Assembly: GCA_034359265.1 (NCBI GenBank)
Contig: CP136895.1
Span: forward strand, 38,644,001-38,708,000
Direction of reading: 5' to 3'
From: Canna indica
Taxonomy: Eukaryota; Streptophyta; Magnoliopsida; Zingiberales; Cannaceae
Length of the DNA stretch: 64,000 bases
The notes beneath the pieces are model-generated. The model was not told the DNA's origin and did no database searches. It saw only the letters and a list, made by a program, of their open reading frames with translations. The position numbers and the translations under genes were made by a program. Each line of letters starts with the position of its first letter. Within the stretch, counting starts at the first letter, position 1. Below are positions 43,491 through 56,083 of this stretch, piece by piece.

Positions 43491-45420
43491 TCGTTGGGGT
43501 GCGAATGGGAAAACACAGTGGAAAAAGGAATTTAAAAATTCAAACACCCCGAAAAACAACGATCTACTTTACCGAGTTTAAGGAATTAAACATAGGAAGA
43601 AAGTATACCTTCAACCATGGTTGACAGAGCTGCTCCTATCCTCGTTCAAGACGCACACACGCACGTCCTCTAATGCTAGTCCACACCAAGCACCTCGCAA
43701 TGAAAGGGGCAGTGATGAACGGGGCTCATTGTGGCTCAAAGGAGTGACTTTCTCAATCCCAAAAAGCACCAAGGCTAGGCCGATTCCACCAAGAACCGGG
43801 CCCCAAAACGGAAGGAAGAGGGGATGAGAAAACCATAGAATGAGAGGATGGAAAAGAGAATACCTTGCTGACCTCTTTTGTTTCCTCCAAGGAAAATAAG
43901 CGGCGGCACACAAAGGTGGAGAAGAACACCTCTCCGGCTTCTCGGAGAACTCGAGGAATGGGAGGAAGATGGCCGACCACTCAAGGAAGAAGATGGAGGT
44001 TCTTTTGAACTTCTTTCCACTCAAGAACTTCTCTCTTGTTCTCACCAAGAAGATGAGAAACAAACTTTTTCTCTTCTCATCCCTCGTAGGGAATTCGGCC
44101 ACCTTAAGAGGAGGAGGGGGTGACTACAAGAGTAGACCTGATCCTTCCCTAAAATCTTTTTCGAAATTCAAAATTTCGGGGTTTGCCTCCAAAATATATT
44201 TCATATTTAATTATTTCATAATTAATTCGAAATTAATTAATTCCAATTAAATAGAAACTTCAATTTATCTCCATAAATTAAAAGCCTATTAATTAATAGG
44301 GATGAGATTTATCTAAATAAATTAAATTCGTATCATATAGGAATTATATTCATGTAGATAAATTAAATTCCTATTTATAGAATCATGATTTATCTAAATA
44401 AATCAATTATCTATAAATCTATGATTTATCTAAATAAATCAAATTCCTATTAATTATGATTTATCTAAATAAATTAATTCCAAATTAATAGGGGTAGGCG
44501 CATGGGGAAATCAAATTTCGCTCCATGAATTTTTTATTTCAAAAATCAAATTAATTATGTTTAATTCTTAATTAAACATATTCCCGATTTATGGTTAATT
44601 AATTTTTTAATTCATAATTAATATTTTAATGGGTAAATTACACTGACCTCTCCTGAGGTTTAGTGAAATTACACTGACCCCCCTTTATTTGTTCAGGTTA
44701 CAATCACCTCCCATGAGTAATCTTTTGTATGAGAGGTTTGTGTAATCTTATTTCGTTAATAGGGGAGATTTGTGTAATCTTTTACAAAACTCAAGGGGAT
44801 TACAAGACAAAATTATAAATAGAGGGGAGGTTAGTGTAATTTCACTAAACCTCAGGGGAGGTCAGCGTAATTTACCCTATTTTAATCAACCATATAAAAT
44901 AGTACTGCTTGCCAAAACCCTACGACTTTAGGGTTACCCTACAAAATAGGGGTTTCCCTACAAATTAGGATTTTCGAGGAACTCCTTCCTTGTGCATTCG
45001 TTTCTATAGAAAATATCTTTCCTATCTTATCCGTAAACGAGATCCGTGATCGAATTGCAGCATGTCCATGCTAGTAGACATATAGTGCTGCGGGAAAGCT
45101 CTATCTCATAAAGCTCATTACGAGGTTAGTCTATTGTGTGTGACCCATTGGGCCCTACACTAAGCCAGCAATGAGTTGAGCAAAACGGAGAGTCGAATCC
45201 GATAGAACGACTTCTATTCGAATCTCACGAGCCTCCACTAAATCCCTTTAGTGCGGTTGTGAGCGCTCCACTCACAAGTCAAGATTGACGTCTAGCAACG
45301 TGTCATGACTACCCAAATAGTGTGAGGTTCAATCTACAGATATCGAGCGCCCTTAGGTGATTAGTTAACGTGCAACTAAATCCCTCGATTACAATGTTCT
45401 ACGCGAAGTCGGCTAGGATA
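43491..45420 (-). mobile_element. copia LTR, 3' part (of LTR-LTR derivative)
   Basis: Minus strand: begins inside the LTR (TATCCTAGCCGACTTCG at about 45418, corresponding to about nt 780 of the LTR) and ends CACCCCAACGA at 43491. Contains the MITE at 44631-44877. Open frames around 43611-44102 are LTR sequence, not genes. Confidence 0.85.
44631..44877. mobile_element. Mutator-type MITE with perfect 9-bp target duplication
   Basis: 247 bp. Left end GGGTAAATTACACTGACC, right end reverse complement GGGTAAATTACGCTGACC. The inverted repeats continue with CTGAGGTTTAGTGAAATTAC. Flanks TATTTTAAT at 44622-44630 and 44878-44886 are identical. The same LTR position is empty in the copies near 9.68 kb. 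Confidence 0.93.
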
Positions 45421-46172
45421 CGAAAAATTAATAAAAATTAATTTAAAAATAAAAATAATTTTAGACAATTAAATAATTAATTCAGTATATTTTAAAAATC
45501 TAAAATATATTAAGTAAAAAATAAAATAATTAAAACTTTTACTCTTTATCCCTCAAAATTATTTACTTAATAAAATTATTATCAATTAAATAATAATTTT
45601 AATAATAATTTTTTAAAAAAATATGAAATAATAATAATTGATTAAATATTATATATTTAAAATTGATTAAAATATATTTAAAATTGATTAAAATATATTT
45701 AAAATTAAATATATTTCTACCCTCATCCCCGAAACCCTCATCATCCGAGTTCTCCAGCTCCAAGTTAGCCCTCGTCCCTAAAAGCCCTTATCGCCAAAGC
45801 CCATGGTTTAAAATACCAGTACCGATCTCGATCTTTGACCGGTACTGTATAAAATATTAAATTATATTTTATATTTTATATTTTATATTAAGAAATCACT
45901 CCATGTTCACCCCCGACATGGCTCAGAGTGATTATTTAATATATATATTTTTAAAAAAATTTATATTATTTAATATAAATTAAAGTATTTTTATATTTTT
46001 TAAATAAATTTTAATCCACGTCAGAGCGCCACATCATCGCCTTAGCGGTGATGTTGACGGGAGGATGTAATTGAGACAAATGTCAAAGTTCGGGATATAA
46101 TTTGGTAATATTTTAGAATTGACCACAAATGAGATAAAATGCATAGTTCATAATATATTTAGGTAATTACCC
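45421..46172 (-). mobile_element. AT-rich repeat segment and Mutator-like terminal region
   Basis: 45421-45640 is the reverse complement of the 2.95-3.19 kb repeat. At the right, the reverse complement of 46000-46172 starts GGGTAATTACCTAAATATAT and continues with ACCAAATTATATCCCGAAC, a Mutator-like terminal-repeat style. I could not find the matching left terminus. A short GC-richer piece at 45710-45850 has no recognisable coding. Confidence 0.4.
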
Positions 46173-46829
46173 TTTTATTTATTATTTTTTGCTTCAATGG
46201 TTGATAGCTTAGATCATTATGATTGCATGAAGATACCTTCCAGTCCGAATGGCTATGATATTAAAAATATCTGTCACGTCTTCCATCGTTGTGAGGTACA
46301 AGTGTGTCTATTGTCACAACTATTTTGTTGTGCAAACACAAGACCTTTTTGTGATGATAGACACGTTGTATCTCATATGACACATACCCTTATGTCTCTA
46401 CTTCTAGCTTGAACGTGACTTACCTTGTTGAGCAAACTCAAGGGTGGTTGTTTTCTCGCTAAGGTAAACGAACGATGTGTCTGACTCAACTAGGGCTCCT
46501 TGGTTTGTTGTGCAAACACAAGACTAAGGTAACCCTAGAGGTAAAACTTGATGAAAGTCGCATAACGATGTGATCGGTAAAGAGTTACCTACCCATTGAC
46601 CTATTAGGGTTTGTCCTGTTAAATACGAGACTCGAGTAGGAGAAGTGGGGTTCCATCTTCCCCTAAGGAAGTCTACCAACAAGGGCTTCCTGCTTCCCAA
46701 TAAGAGGGTCATTTGGGAACCGCGAAAATTAGTGGGAGACATGATGAATTAAAAGACCTTAATAATCATGCATATAGAATGGTAGCTCATGTTTGTTTTT
46801 ACTTTTCCTTGTAGCATTTCATTATCGTC
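46173..46829 (+). other. copia 5' leader, 5' LTR missing
   Basis: Non-coding sequence directly upstream of the gag ATG. Contains a repeated phrase TTGTTGTGCAAACACAAGAC (46323 and 46504). No LTR precedes it, and the adjoining sequence at 46172 belongs to another repeat, so the 5' end of this element has been lost. Confidence 0.5.
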
Positions 46830-47700
46830 ATGTCATCTACATTGTCATTGCGAAGCATACATGATGCAAATAAACTCACTGGAAGGAACTATGTCGATTG
46901 GTTTTGAACTCCGAGGATTGTCCTCACCCAGGAGAGACTTTCCTATATTCTTGATAACAGGCCACCAGATGCCCCTTCCTAAAGGGCTACTGAGGTAGTG
47001 AGAACCACTTACAAGAAGTGGCAAGATGACAGCATTAGTGTTCAGTGCATAATGCTTGCCTCTATGTCCGATGTGTTATAACGATAATATGAAAAGATGG
47101 ACGCAGGGGCCATCCTCTCTCACCTCAAGGAGTTGTACGGTGAAGAGAGCCGGACTGCTAGGTTTGAGTTGTCAAAACAACTCTTCTAGGCCAAGATGGC
47201 GGCAGGGACCCCTATTGAAATCCATGTTCTCAAACTAATCGATTCGATCACGAGGTTAGAGAAATTGGGCGTAAACATCGATTAGGGGCTAAGTCAGGAC
47301 TTAATACTCCAATCCCTTCCAGGGTCATTTTCACAATTTATCATTAACTACCACATGAACAAGCTGGACGTCTTGCTTCCCGAGCTCCTTAATATGCTAA
47401 AGACTGCTGAGTCCAACATACTGAAGGAAAAGGACAAAATCTTGTTAGTGGGTAGTGCCCCTAAAAAGGCAAAGAAGCGCTCTGTTAAGAACAAAGCGAA
47501 AAACAAAGATGCGAAATCGAAAAAGGATATCAAGAAGAAAGGGAAGAAGGCTCCTAAGGGCACCTGTTTCCATTATGGTAAAGATGGCCACTCGAAGCGC
47601 AACTACAAGGAGTATATTGCAGAAGTAAAGCAGAAGAGGGCTTCTAAAGCCCCCTCCACAGGTGCATTTGTTATTGAAATAAATCTATCATTACAAAATT
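46830..47700 (+). pseudogene. Ty1/copia gag (broken)
   Basis: ATG at 46830 starts MSSTLSLRSIHDANKLTG, followed by NYVDW. At least four stops (TGA near 46905, plus near 46979, 47079 and 47188) and one at 47283 interrupt the following gag domain. Homology continues through NMLKTAESN. The zinc knuckle at about 47561-47610 reads CFHYGKDGHSKRNY, with two of the four metal ligands (Cys) replaced by Tyr. Same family as the minus-strand relic at 3.9-6.0 kb. Confidence 0.88.
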
Positions 47701-50696
47701 CTACTTCATGGGTATTGGATACCGGTTGTGGTGCTCATATTTGCAATTCGTTGCAGAGGTTGAGAATAAGTAGAATGTTAAACAAAGGCGACTACGACCT
47801 TCGAGTAGGTAATGGCGCAAGAGTTGCAGCTTTAGACGTAGGAACCTATTGTTTGTATCTTCCATCAGACAAAACCATTGAATTGAGCAATTGTTATTAC
47901 GTTCCAATTTTAATAAAGAACATTATTTCTGTTACTTTGTTGCTAGAACAAGATTATGAAATGACTTTAAAAGGCAATTGTTGCCACATATATCATTCTG
48001 ATGAATTATATGAAACTGAGCAGATTTCAAATGGTTTGATGGTCTTAGATGTAATTGATAATATTTTTTATATCGAACAAATGCACAAAAGGAAACGAGA
48101 TAATCTGAACCTCACCTATCTTTGGCACTTGAGACTGGATCATATTAATGAGAATTGGATTCACAAGTTGTACAAAGACGAGTTGTTTGACCCGTTCGAT
48201 TTTAAATCGATGTCAACTTGTGAATCCTGTCTCAAAGGAAAAATGACAAAGTCCTCCTTCACTAGGTGTAGTGAAAGGGCTACTGAGTTATTAGAGTTGG
48301 TCCACACAGATGTTTGCGGACCAATGACAACTCAAGCCAGAGGTGGGTATTCCTACTTACCATGTTTACAGACGATAGATCAAGGTATGGATATGTCTAC
48401 CAGATGAGACATATGTCTGATACTTTTGAAAAGTTCAACGAGTATAAGGCTGAGGTTGAGAAGCAAGTCGGGAAAATTATTAAAACCCTTCAATCAGATC
48501 GGGGTGGGAAGTACTTATCCACTGAGTTTCTAAATTATCTAAAAGACAATGAGATTGTCTCCGAATGGACCCCTCCAAGCACACCACAACAAAATGGAGT
48601 ATCTGAAAGAAGAAATCACACGTTGTTAGACATGATGCGGTCCATGCTTTACTTTACTAATCTCTCGATTTTCTTTTGGGGATATGCGCTTGAAACAATT
48701 ATCTACCTTTTGAATAGGGCTCCCACAAAGTCTGCCTCTGGTACACCATATGAGATATGGAGTGGCAAGAAACCAAGTCTGAGGCATCTCAAGATTTGGG
48801 GTTGCCCCGCGTACGTCAAGAAATTAGAGTCAGATAAGCTTTATGCTAAATCAACCAGGTGCAAGTTTGTGGGGTATTCTAAAGAGAGTTTAGAGTATTA
48901 TTTCTACTCGCCGACTGAACAAAAGATGTTTGTCAGTAGGCATGCCACTTTTGTAGAAAAGGAGTTTATCGAGGAAAGTGGGAGCGGGAGAGATGTTGAG
49001 CTTGATGAAGTTCAATAACCACAAGCAAAATCGCAACCACCCGTGGAAAGTCCACAGGAAGAACCAATCGCAGAAACCCTACCTCCCACCACTCTTCGAA
49101 GATCAGGGAGATTGCATAGACAACTTGAAAGATTATTCCTGACTATTGAGAATGACCAGGAATTCGTTGATCCACAATCCTATGATCAAGCAATCAAAGA
49201 TGTTGATTGCAAACAATGGTAGGAAGCAATGCAATTTGAATTGAACTCCATGTTCACAAATAAAGTCTTGACTTTGGTTGACTTACCCGAGGGAGTTACT
49301 CCTATAGGGTGTAAGTGAATCTTTAAAAGAAAGATTGGAGCTGATGGCCAGGTGGAGACCTATAAGGCCAGACTAGTAGCAAAAGATTTCACTCAAAGGC
49401 AAGGTCTTGACTATGATGAAACTTTTTCTCCTGTAGCCATGCCCAAGTCCATTAGGATAATGTTAGTCATTGCTGCATATCATGACTACGAGATCTGGCA
49501 AATGGATGTCAAGACTACATTTCTCAATGGTGAACTTGAGGAAGAGGTCTATATGACCCAACCGGAAGCTTTCGTGTCTTCGGTAGGACCGAAGAAGGTA
49601 TGTAAACTGCAAAGGTCCATTTATGGACTCAAGCAAGCCTCGAGGAGTTGAAATATCTATTTTGATGAGACAGACAAAGAGTTTGGCTTCATAAAAAATG
49701 TAGACGAACATTGTGTCTATAAAAAGGTTAGTGGGAGCATCGTTGTGTTTATTGTGCTGTGTGTGGATGACATACTGCTCATGGGGAATGATGTTCCTCT
49801 GCTCCAGTTAGTGAAAGCATGGTTATCTAAAAACTTTTCCATGAAAGACTTGGGTGAAGCATCCTATGTACTCGACATTAAGATCTATAGGGATAAGTCT
49901 AGAAGGATGCTTGGTTTATCTCAGTCTCGGTATATTAATACTGTGCTAAAATGGTTTAGCATGGAAGACAGTAAAATATGTTACTTGCCTATGAGTCAAG
50001 GCATCACTCTTTCCAAGAAGATGTCTCCTAAGACACTTGAGGAGAAAAAAAGGATGAGCGTGATCTCTTATGCTTCGGCTGTAGGATCCATCATGTATAC
50101 TAAGCTCTACATTCGACCTGATGTCGCTTATGCCCTAGGGGTAACTAGCATATTTCAAGAGGATCCTATAGAGGAACTTTGGAAAGTCGTAAAGAACATT
50201 CTTAAGTACTTGAGAAAGACTAAAGATGTTCTCATAATTTATGGCGGGTCAGATTTTAAACTGGAAGGCTACATAGATTCTAGCTTCTAATCGGACTCGG
50301 ATGACAGTATATAAATCCATTTCCGAGTATGTATTTACTTTGAATGGTGGCGCAGTATGCTGGAAAAGTTTCAAGCAAGGAACTGTGGCCGACTCGGTGA
50401 TAGAAGCTGAGTACATCGCTACAAGCGAATCCATAAAGGAAGGAGTGTGGATAAAGAAATTTGTCTCTAAGCTGGGTGTTGTTCCTAAGGTTGTCGGTCA
50501 AGTCCTCATTTATTGTGATAACATTGGGGTTGTTGCTCAAGCAAAGGAACATAGACCCCACCATAAATCAAAACACATCCTAAGGCGGTATCACCTGATC
50601 TCAGAGATCGTTGGACGTGGTGATATAAATGTCGAACGTGTCAGCACGAAAGATAATATAACAGCTCCATTCACAAAGCCATTACCACAACAATAG
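47701..50696 (+). pseudogene. Ty1/copia pol: protease, integrase, RT, RNase H (broken)
   Basis: Protease WVLDTGCGAHICN at about 47707. Pre-integrase and zinc part with LWHLRLDH and CESCLKGK. Integrase core HTDVCGPM, FTDDRSRYG, LQSDRGGKY, TPQQNGVSERRN. Reverse transcriptase from about 49202 (YKARLVAKDF, WQMDVKTTFLNG, YGLKQAS, LCVDDILLMG). RNase H to 50696 (EAEYIATSES, YCDNIGV, HHKSKHI). Order integrase before RT marks Ty1/copia. Disruptions: a frameshift near 48355, TAA at 49016, TAG near 49220, TGA near 49317, TGA near 49649, a stop or shift near 50288. The element cannot encode a working polyprotein. Confidence 0.92.
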
Positions 50697-50765
50697 TTCG
50701 ATCGCCACTTAAGTTGTATGGGTATTAAATACCGCAATGATTGACTACAAGTGCAAGTGGGAGAT

Positions 50766-52873
50766 TGAAAGAAATAGTGCCCTTGAGCCAATCACATGTT
50801 GATGTGTAGGGAACTATTTATGGTTAATGATTAATATGAGACATCTTTTCATCATATGCTGCATCTATATTTTGTATATATTAGATTGTGATGAACCCCA
50901 TGAACTCAGGCAATTGATTCCAAGGCCATGATGAGATCATGCCAGTGAGACTTGGAATCCAGATGCTCATATTCTAAATGTTCCCAGTCGTAGGATCACC
51001 AATTAGGGGATTGATGATTCCGAATAGACTGGTGCACTAGGTACATGCCTTACACGATAAGGGGTAGCTGATCTCATAGTTACCTATGAGCCGTCATTAA
51101 TGTACAAGTGCAGGTGCTCATTAGAGAATGAGTTCATTGAACGAACCTACACGAGGAACACAAAATGGAATCCTTACATGAGTGTCAATAGGATGTTCCT
51201 CGGGTGATAGTAGGTGCAAGCAATTCTTGGACCTGAGATTGTCATGGTTACCTTGTGAGTGACAACACATTGCTTTGGTTTTATCCCTACATGGCCCTCA
51301 ACGTCATGTGCCGGGTACTACTGGGCATGAGAAAATATTCATGGAGGTAGGTGAGCAACCAACATGGAATCGGTTACTCCTAGTGAGAGGAGATAATGTC
51401 CTATGTGTCTCTGCAAGTGTCGACTCGGGAATCTCTGGCCAGAGTAGACATGAAAGTCAGGAAGATGTTTTTGACGTTTCATTATTGAGACGACATCTTG
51501 GCGGGTGGAATACTGAATCGATATTAGGGTTTGACACTTCTTCCGTACCCTAGCCGACTTCGGGACATTGTAACCGAGGGACTTAGTTGCACGGTAACTA
51601 ATCACTGAAGGGCGTTCGATCCTTGTAGATTGAACCTCACACTATTCGGGTAGTCATGACACGTTGCTAGATGTCAATCTTGACTTTTGAGTGGAGTCTC
51701 TCATGACCACACTAAAGGGGTTTTACTGGTGGCTCATAAGATTCGAATAGAAGTCGTTCTATCGGATCCGAGTCTCCGTTATGCACAACTTACTACTGAC
51801 TTAGTGTGAGGCCCAATGGGTCACACACAACAAGCTAATCTCGTAACGAACCTTATGAGATAAAGTCTGAATGCGGCACTATATATCTACTAGCATTGAC
51901 ATGTTGCAACACGATCACGGATCTCATTTACGGATATGATAGGGAAGATATTTCTTATAGAAACAAATACGCGAGGAAGGAGTTCCTCGGTAACCCTAAT
52001 TTATAGGGCATCCCTAAATTATAGGGATTGGCATATGATAAATCATAATCAATAAGAATTTAATTTATTGAGATAAATTAAAGTTTATATTCAGTTGGAT
52101 TTAATTAATTTTGAATTAATTATAAATCCATTAAATATAAATTATTATTTTGAAGGCAAACACTGGAATTTTGAATTCCGAAGAGAGGATTTAAAAAGGG
52201 GGGGGAGGCGGATACACCATGGGGGCCACCTACTCCCCTTATAAATAGATGGACTAACCTCCTTTGTGAGGAGTTAAGCAAATTGGTTAGAGATCTTGGA
52301 GAGGAGCAAAGGCTTGAATTCTTGGGAAGCTTCTTGAAGACCAAGACTCCAAAGAGCTCCTCTTGATCTCCATGGGTGGCTGGCCATCAAGCTCCTCCTT
52401 CTCGGGTTTGTGAAGCTGATTTAGAGATCTCTTCCTCTTGGGTGTGTCATCTCCTTCATCTCCTTGGAGGAGTCCAAGGAGGACAATGAGGTATTCCTTC
52501 ATCTTCCTCCTCGTTCTGTGGTTTTATCATCTCATCTTCCTTCTTTTTGGTGCTCGGTTCTTGGTGGAAGGGCCGGCTTCACCTAGGTGCATTTCGCGGT
52601 TGAGTTTCCCTCTCCGTTGAGCCACAAGGGGTCTTGGTGTTCGTTGTCCCTTGATTGCGAGGCGTTTGGTGTGGACCTTCCTTGGAGGATGTGCACTTGG
52701 ATGTCTTGAAACGGGGATAGGAGCAGCCTTACTATTCACGGTATAAGGTATATCATCTCCTTCTACTTGTAGATTGAATTCCTTAAAGATTGCTAAAGTT
52801 GATCGCTATTTTTGGGATGATTTGTATTATTTTAAAATCGCTTTTTTCGTTGTGCTTCTCTTCCATCCCAACA
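50766..52873 (+). mobile_element. Ty1/copia 3' LTR, complete
   Basis: 2,108 bp. Starts TTGAAAGAAATAGTGCCC (TG at 50766) after the tract AAGTGGGAGA and ends CATCCCAACA at 52873. It is the reference copy for fragments at 6.0-11.0, 40.4, 42.8-45.4 and, for the last third only, 63.7-64.0 kb. Frames inside (51275-51553, 52120-52739 minus) are not conserved genes. Confidence 0.88.
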
Positions 52874-52879
52874 TAATCA

Positions 52880-53512
52880 AGGCAGTTTTGTTGTTTTTTT
52901 GTTCATTTCTAGGTTCCGTCTTCGCTAAGTCTTCTGTTATATAAGGATTATCCCTCATTTGGATTCAATAAAAATATCTAAAAAATCAAAATCCTTAAGA
53001 ATTAAAATCTAACTTTTGGGGTCTAGTACAAATTTCTAGAAATCGAAAATTTTATAATCTCCCGGGTCAAATATGCAATAGGTTAAAGGCTTCCAAAAAA
53101 TCCTTAAAAATATGTCGTTACTAGTTTTTACCTAAGGAACAATTACTGAGACTTTTGCTGCTAAGAAAACATCTAGGTCATATAGCCCTCCAAGGAGCTC
53201 TCTAGGCTTAGTGAATTTTAGGGCCGTTTTTGGGTTTTCATATTTTGAGATTCGGGTTTGATTTTTGGGTTCTTTGCATCACAAAAGAGGATTACATATT
53301 CATTCTAAACACTTTAAACCTAAACTCTATCTTCTTGAAGAATCCCAAGCGTTGACGAGCGTCCTTGTCGATTTCTCTGATTTTTTCGATCGCAGATGTC
53401 GTGCGCTAATCGACTTGGAACCTGAAAATATTTCATTCATGAAAATATTAGTTCCATGTTTGTTATCATCAAAACCGAGATTAAGACCAAGGTTGAAAAC
53501 CTTAAGCTAACA
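52880..53512 (-). mobile_element. Sirevirus LTR, 5' part, minus strand
   Basis: Minus strand starts TGTTAGCTTAAGG at 53512 and follows 57686-58260 in inverted orientation (TTGATGATAACAAACATGGAAC; AAGGACGCTCGTC). Truncated where the copia LTR ends. Confidence 0.8.
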
Positions 53513-54050
53513 GTCTCAACTCCTCTAAATAATTGGTAACACAATGTACGCACTCGGGAGATGATAAATCAGATATTTCCATAGGAATTTATATGTGATA
53601 ACTGATAGATTTGAATCAATGCTGACATAACTATTGATACCTTCAGTTCAATAGCTAATAGTCATCGATTCAAAACAAACAGTCAGCACTAAAACATAAT
53701 GACCATAACGATCAAAAAGAGTAATGCCCGAAAATATTAAAGATGACCTCTCCTCTACTCATAAAATTTATCAGGCAATAAAATAATTAGTGATGATTAA
53801 AAAATAACAGAGACAACGAAGAGAATCATCATTAATATTGCAGGCCAAGAGTCATCAATCTGCAGGAAACAAAAAGTCCTCATTCGTTGCGTCCCTATCC
53901 TGAAATCCATAGATTGTAAGAGCAGATAAAACTGTTTTCACACAGTTGAAACAGTCTTCAATATAAGCAAAACTTCTCCTAGTTGACTGAGAATTAACTT
54001 GGAGTACTTTTGCCAAATATAGCCAATCTCATAAAAAGCCAACACTAACA
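53513..54050 (-). mobile_element. second Sirevirus LTR (minus), 5' part
   Basis: Minus strand TGTTAGTGTTGGC begins at 54050 directly after the polypurine tract AAAAGGGGAGAT. Unlike the 57.7-kb LTR in sequence. Interrupted at 53512 by the other LTR. Confidence 0.7.
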
Positions 54051-54622
54051 ATCTCCCCTTTTATTTTGATAGTAAAGACAAAATAACTATCAAAATAAAA
54101 ATCAAAAGTTTAAGACAATATCCAAACATAGACATAACCATCATCACATATTCACAACCACCACCATAGTCAGAGCAAGAAAATACAACCGATCAATATC
54201 AACATCTCAGACACACAACCATAATCAGCCAAACAAGATAAAGTGTCATACTTGAAAAGTTTAAGGTATCATCCACTATAGAAGGCCAGTTGCAATCATC
54301 AAATTACTTCCTTTGATCTCCCCCTTTATTTTTGGCCTAATAAGTCAAAGGAGAAAAACACAATCACTCAAAGCTGCCAGTACTGGATGAAGCAGAGATC
54401 CTTCTAGTAGACAAAGAGCAGAACTTGCAGAACCAGCTGTAAAATATTCAATAATCTTCTTCTCAATAGAGATTACTTGCAGGTGGAGCTAAGCTGAGGA
54501 CACCTGTGTTTTAAATAAGTCATCAGGAATAGATCTTTCGATTGTAGATGAAGGAGCTGGATTGAAGTTCAAAACTATAGATACAAGAGGTGAAGTTTCA
54601 ACAATGACAGGAACATCACTTT
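54051..54622 (-). other. Sirevirus 3' region with multiple polypurine tracts
   Basis: Non-coding; polypurine-like tracts at 54051-54065 and about 54318-54330 (minus strand). Repeated tracts before the LTR are typical of Sireviruses. Confidence 0.6.
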
Positions 54623-55096
54623 TTACTGTTTCAAGACTTGTATCAACAGCTTTAACTGCTTCAGATACAGTTCAACTGGAATTGTCTTAGTTGTAAGATT
54701 TAGAGAAAACAAAGTAGGTCCAGTCTTTGCTGGAATTGAGTCAAGCTCTTCATGAGCAACAACAACATTAGTACCAAAATCTACTATCTTAGAAGAGTCA
54801 ACATGAAAAACAAAGCCAGATGGAATATTACCCTCCCCCTTAGAAGATAATTCCTCCCCCTCAGGAATAGGAATCCTAGATAGAGATTTGGGGGTTTTAG
54901 ACGCCATACCTCTACTATTTCTTCTTAGAGGATGGTCAGAAGGTTTTCTCCCTGATTTCTTTCTCAGATTGCAACCTTGAGATGTAGGAGGTGGAGATAT
55001 TTTATCAGGAAATGGAACAAGAATAGGTGTTTCAAACTTCTCAGGAGAATTTGAAAAATTCATTTTCTTTTCCAAGGAAGCATACATCTTCTTCAC
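54623..55096 (-). pseudogene. unidentified Sirevirus open frame downstream of RNase H (gag-like or env-like)
   Basis: 157-codon frame, Ser/Pro/Lys-rich, with no domain I recognise. It lies between RNase H and the polypurine tracts, where some Sireviruses carry an extra ORF. The Met is arbitrary; the frame may be a remnant of a longer one. Confidence 0.45.
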
Positions 55097-55486
55097 GAAC
55101 TTTTATTGCTAATTTCACTACCCACTTTGAATCTTCTGTTTATATAGATGAGAGGCAGATAAGAGGACGCTTTGATGAGCATAAAATATCGGTTACAACT
55201 TTAGATAATGAGCCGAGTTACAATGCCAAGCGGTCATAATTAGGACATAAATCCCATAAATTGAATCATATGCATGGGTCCTCATAAAAGAGCCTCTTGC
55301 CGAAAAGAGGGAATCGCAAGAGAAATTCTTCAATGAGCAATAAGAGGAGAAGTAAATGTATGAAACGTTTGCCGAAAAAAAAATGAGGGAAAAAATAAAT
55401 TGAGGAAACCCTTCAATGATCAAGGTAAGTGGAATAATAATTAAAATTGAAAGATTCTGCAATTTTTCCACACCAAAAAAAATGTG

Positions 55487-56083
55487 TCATATGACACAAA
55501 GTCCTAGAGCATATCTCAACTGCTCAAAATTTTCTCCATTCAACGCCTTTGTGAAGATATCTGCAACTTGTCTATTTGTAGGAATGTATTCCAGTTGCAA
55601 CTCCTTTCTTTCAACTAGCTCCCTGATGTAATGAAAACGAATATCAATGTGTTTGGTGCGAGAATGCATAACGGAGTTTTTTGAGATATTTATAGAACTT
55701 GCATTATTATAGTATAGGATCATTTCTTCCTGTTTGAAACCATAATCAAGCAACATATTCCTCATCCAAATTAGTTGTGTGCTGCAACTGTCTGCTGCCA
55801 AGTATTCTGCTTTTGTTGAAGAAAGAGAAATAGAAATAGAAATTTGCTTTTTACTTAACCAGACGACCAAATTTGTTCCAATATAGAAGCAACCACTTGA
55901 AGTACTTTTTCTGTCATCAATATTTCCAACCCAGTTCGCATCTGTAAATCCTACTAGACATGGGTTAGAATCAATCGAATACCAAAATCTAGAGTACCTT
56001 TAACATATTTGAGAATTCGTTTAACTGTCTGAAGATGAGACTCCTTTGGATTAGCTTGATATCTGGCACACAATCTAATACTC
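55487..56083 (-). pseudogene. Sirevirus RT end and RNase H, minus strand
   Basis: 55487-55870 encodes RNase H: STKAEYLAADSCSTQLIWM, HSRTKHIDIRFHYIREL, ADIFTKAL. Upstream to 56083 are decayed RT C-terminal phrases (ARYQANPKES, LQTVKRILKYVKGT). The second acidic site reads YYNNASSINI, where an Asp-Asn pair is usual, so the catalytic Asp is lost. Confidence 0.88.
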
